From Numida meleagris (Eukaryota > Chordata > Aves > Galliformes > Numididae): a stretch of DNA of 64,000 bases. Shown piece after piece: positions 63,741 to 64,000 of this stretch. The translations under genes were made by a program, and so were the position numbers. The stretch spans positions 31,629,552 to 31,693,551 of the forward strand of contig NC_034412.1 in NCBI RefSeq assembly GCF_002078875.1, in the 5' to 3' direction. Below the pieces are notes generated by a model. That model had not been told where the DNA came from, did no database searches, and was given only the letters and a program-made list of their open reading frames with translations. Every line of letters starts with the position of its first letter. The first letter of the stretch is position 1.

Positions 63741-63792
63741 AAAAAAAAGAAAGAGGAAAGAAAAAAGAAAAAGAAGATAAAGAGAAGAGAAG
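63741..63792. repeat. Polypurine tract (right arm)
   Basis: An almost uninterrupted A/G run of about 50 bases, complementary over 16 bases to the pyrimidine tract about 190 bases upstream. Such tracts can form triplex (H-DNA) or long-range hairpins; low complexity alone may explain the match. Confidence 0.8.
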
Positions 63793-64000
63793 GAACTGCT
63801 ATAACTCTGTGATGTCGAATCCAGCACTGAGTAGTTAGCAGGGATTCTAATACTGCTCTGAAGGGTAGCTTTACCCTGCTTTGATAACTCAGAGAACATG
63901 GGGCTAGCAATCAAATCCGTGGAGAAAGGGATTTAGCAAAGACATAAATTTTGTAGCCAAGAAACATTGAATAGGCATTAGCAAAACCCAGGAAGGAAGA

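Overview
The window is vertebrate nuclear DNA, almost certainly from a bird. The diagnostic elements are five CR1 LINE fragments. Two carry the avian-type 3' end built on ATTCTATG octamers, and one keeps a long open C-terminal ORF2 frame. There is also a solo LTR of the kind I know from galliform endogenous retroviruses, so a chicken-, turkey- or quail-like genome is my best guess; species and chromosome cannot be told from the sequence. The DNA is AT-rich with abundant homopolymers and simple repeats. No bacterial-style operon, tRNA, rRNA, CRISPR array or CpG island is visible. It reads as a gene desert or the inside of a very large intron.

Layout. 1-21 kb: unique AT-rich DNA with one old minus-strand CR1 end (about 2464-2686) and a GC-rich perfect hairpin (13044-13076). 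21.8-22.3 kb: a complete solo LTR (21774-22301) bounded by TG...CA and a 5-bp target-site duplication. 22.3-36 kb: unique DNA with a 25-bp palindrome (23986-24010), a homeodomain-motif-rich block (about 24640-24885), a plus-strand CR1 end (26316-26515) beside a 20-bp tandem duplication, a hairpin with inverted CCAAT motifs (33295-33324), a second GC-rich perfect hairpin (34932-34961) and a short CR1 end (35638-35709). 36.6-36.9 kb: the only stretch I regard as a reasonable host coding candidate, a 67-codon open frame directly after a good splice-acceptor sequence. 37-59 kb: unique DNA with a minus-strand CR1 end (42082-42306), an A41 homopolymer, two CTCF-like motifs in the same orientation (41648-41662, 52355-52370), a possible MIR-core relic (about 54859-54912) and a pair of adjacent palindromes (58296-58334). 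59.1-59.8 kb: the best-preserved CR1, 5'-truncated but open through the last 226 codons of ORF2. 59.8-64 kb: unique DNA ending with complementary polypyrimidine and polypurine arms.

No set of genes working together can be described. What is certain is the transposable-element content; the rest is candidate regulatory or structural DNA and one unidentified exon-like ORF. No previously undescribed system is demonstrable from sequence alone. The exon-like ORF, the two GC-rich hairpins and the motif-dense blocks are the places to look.
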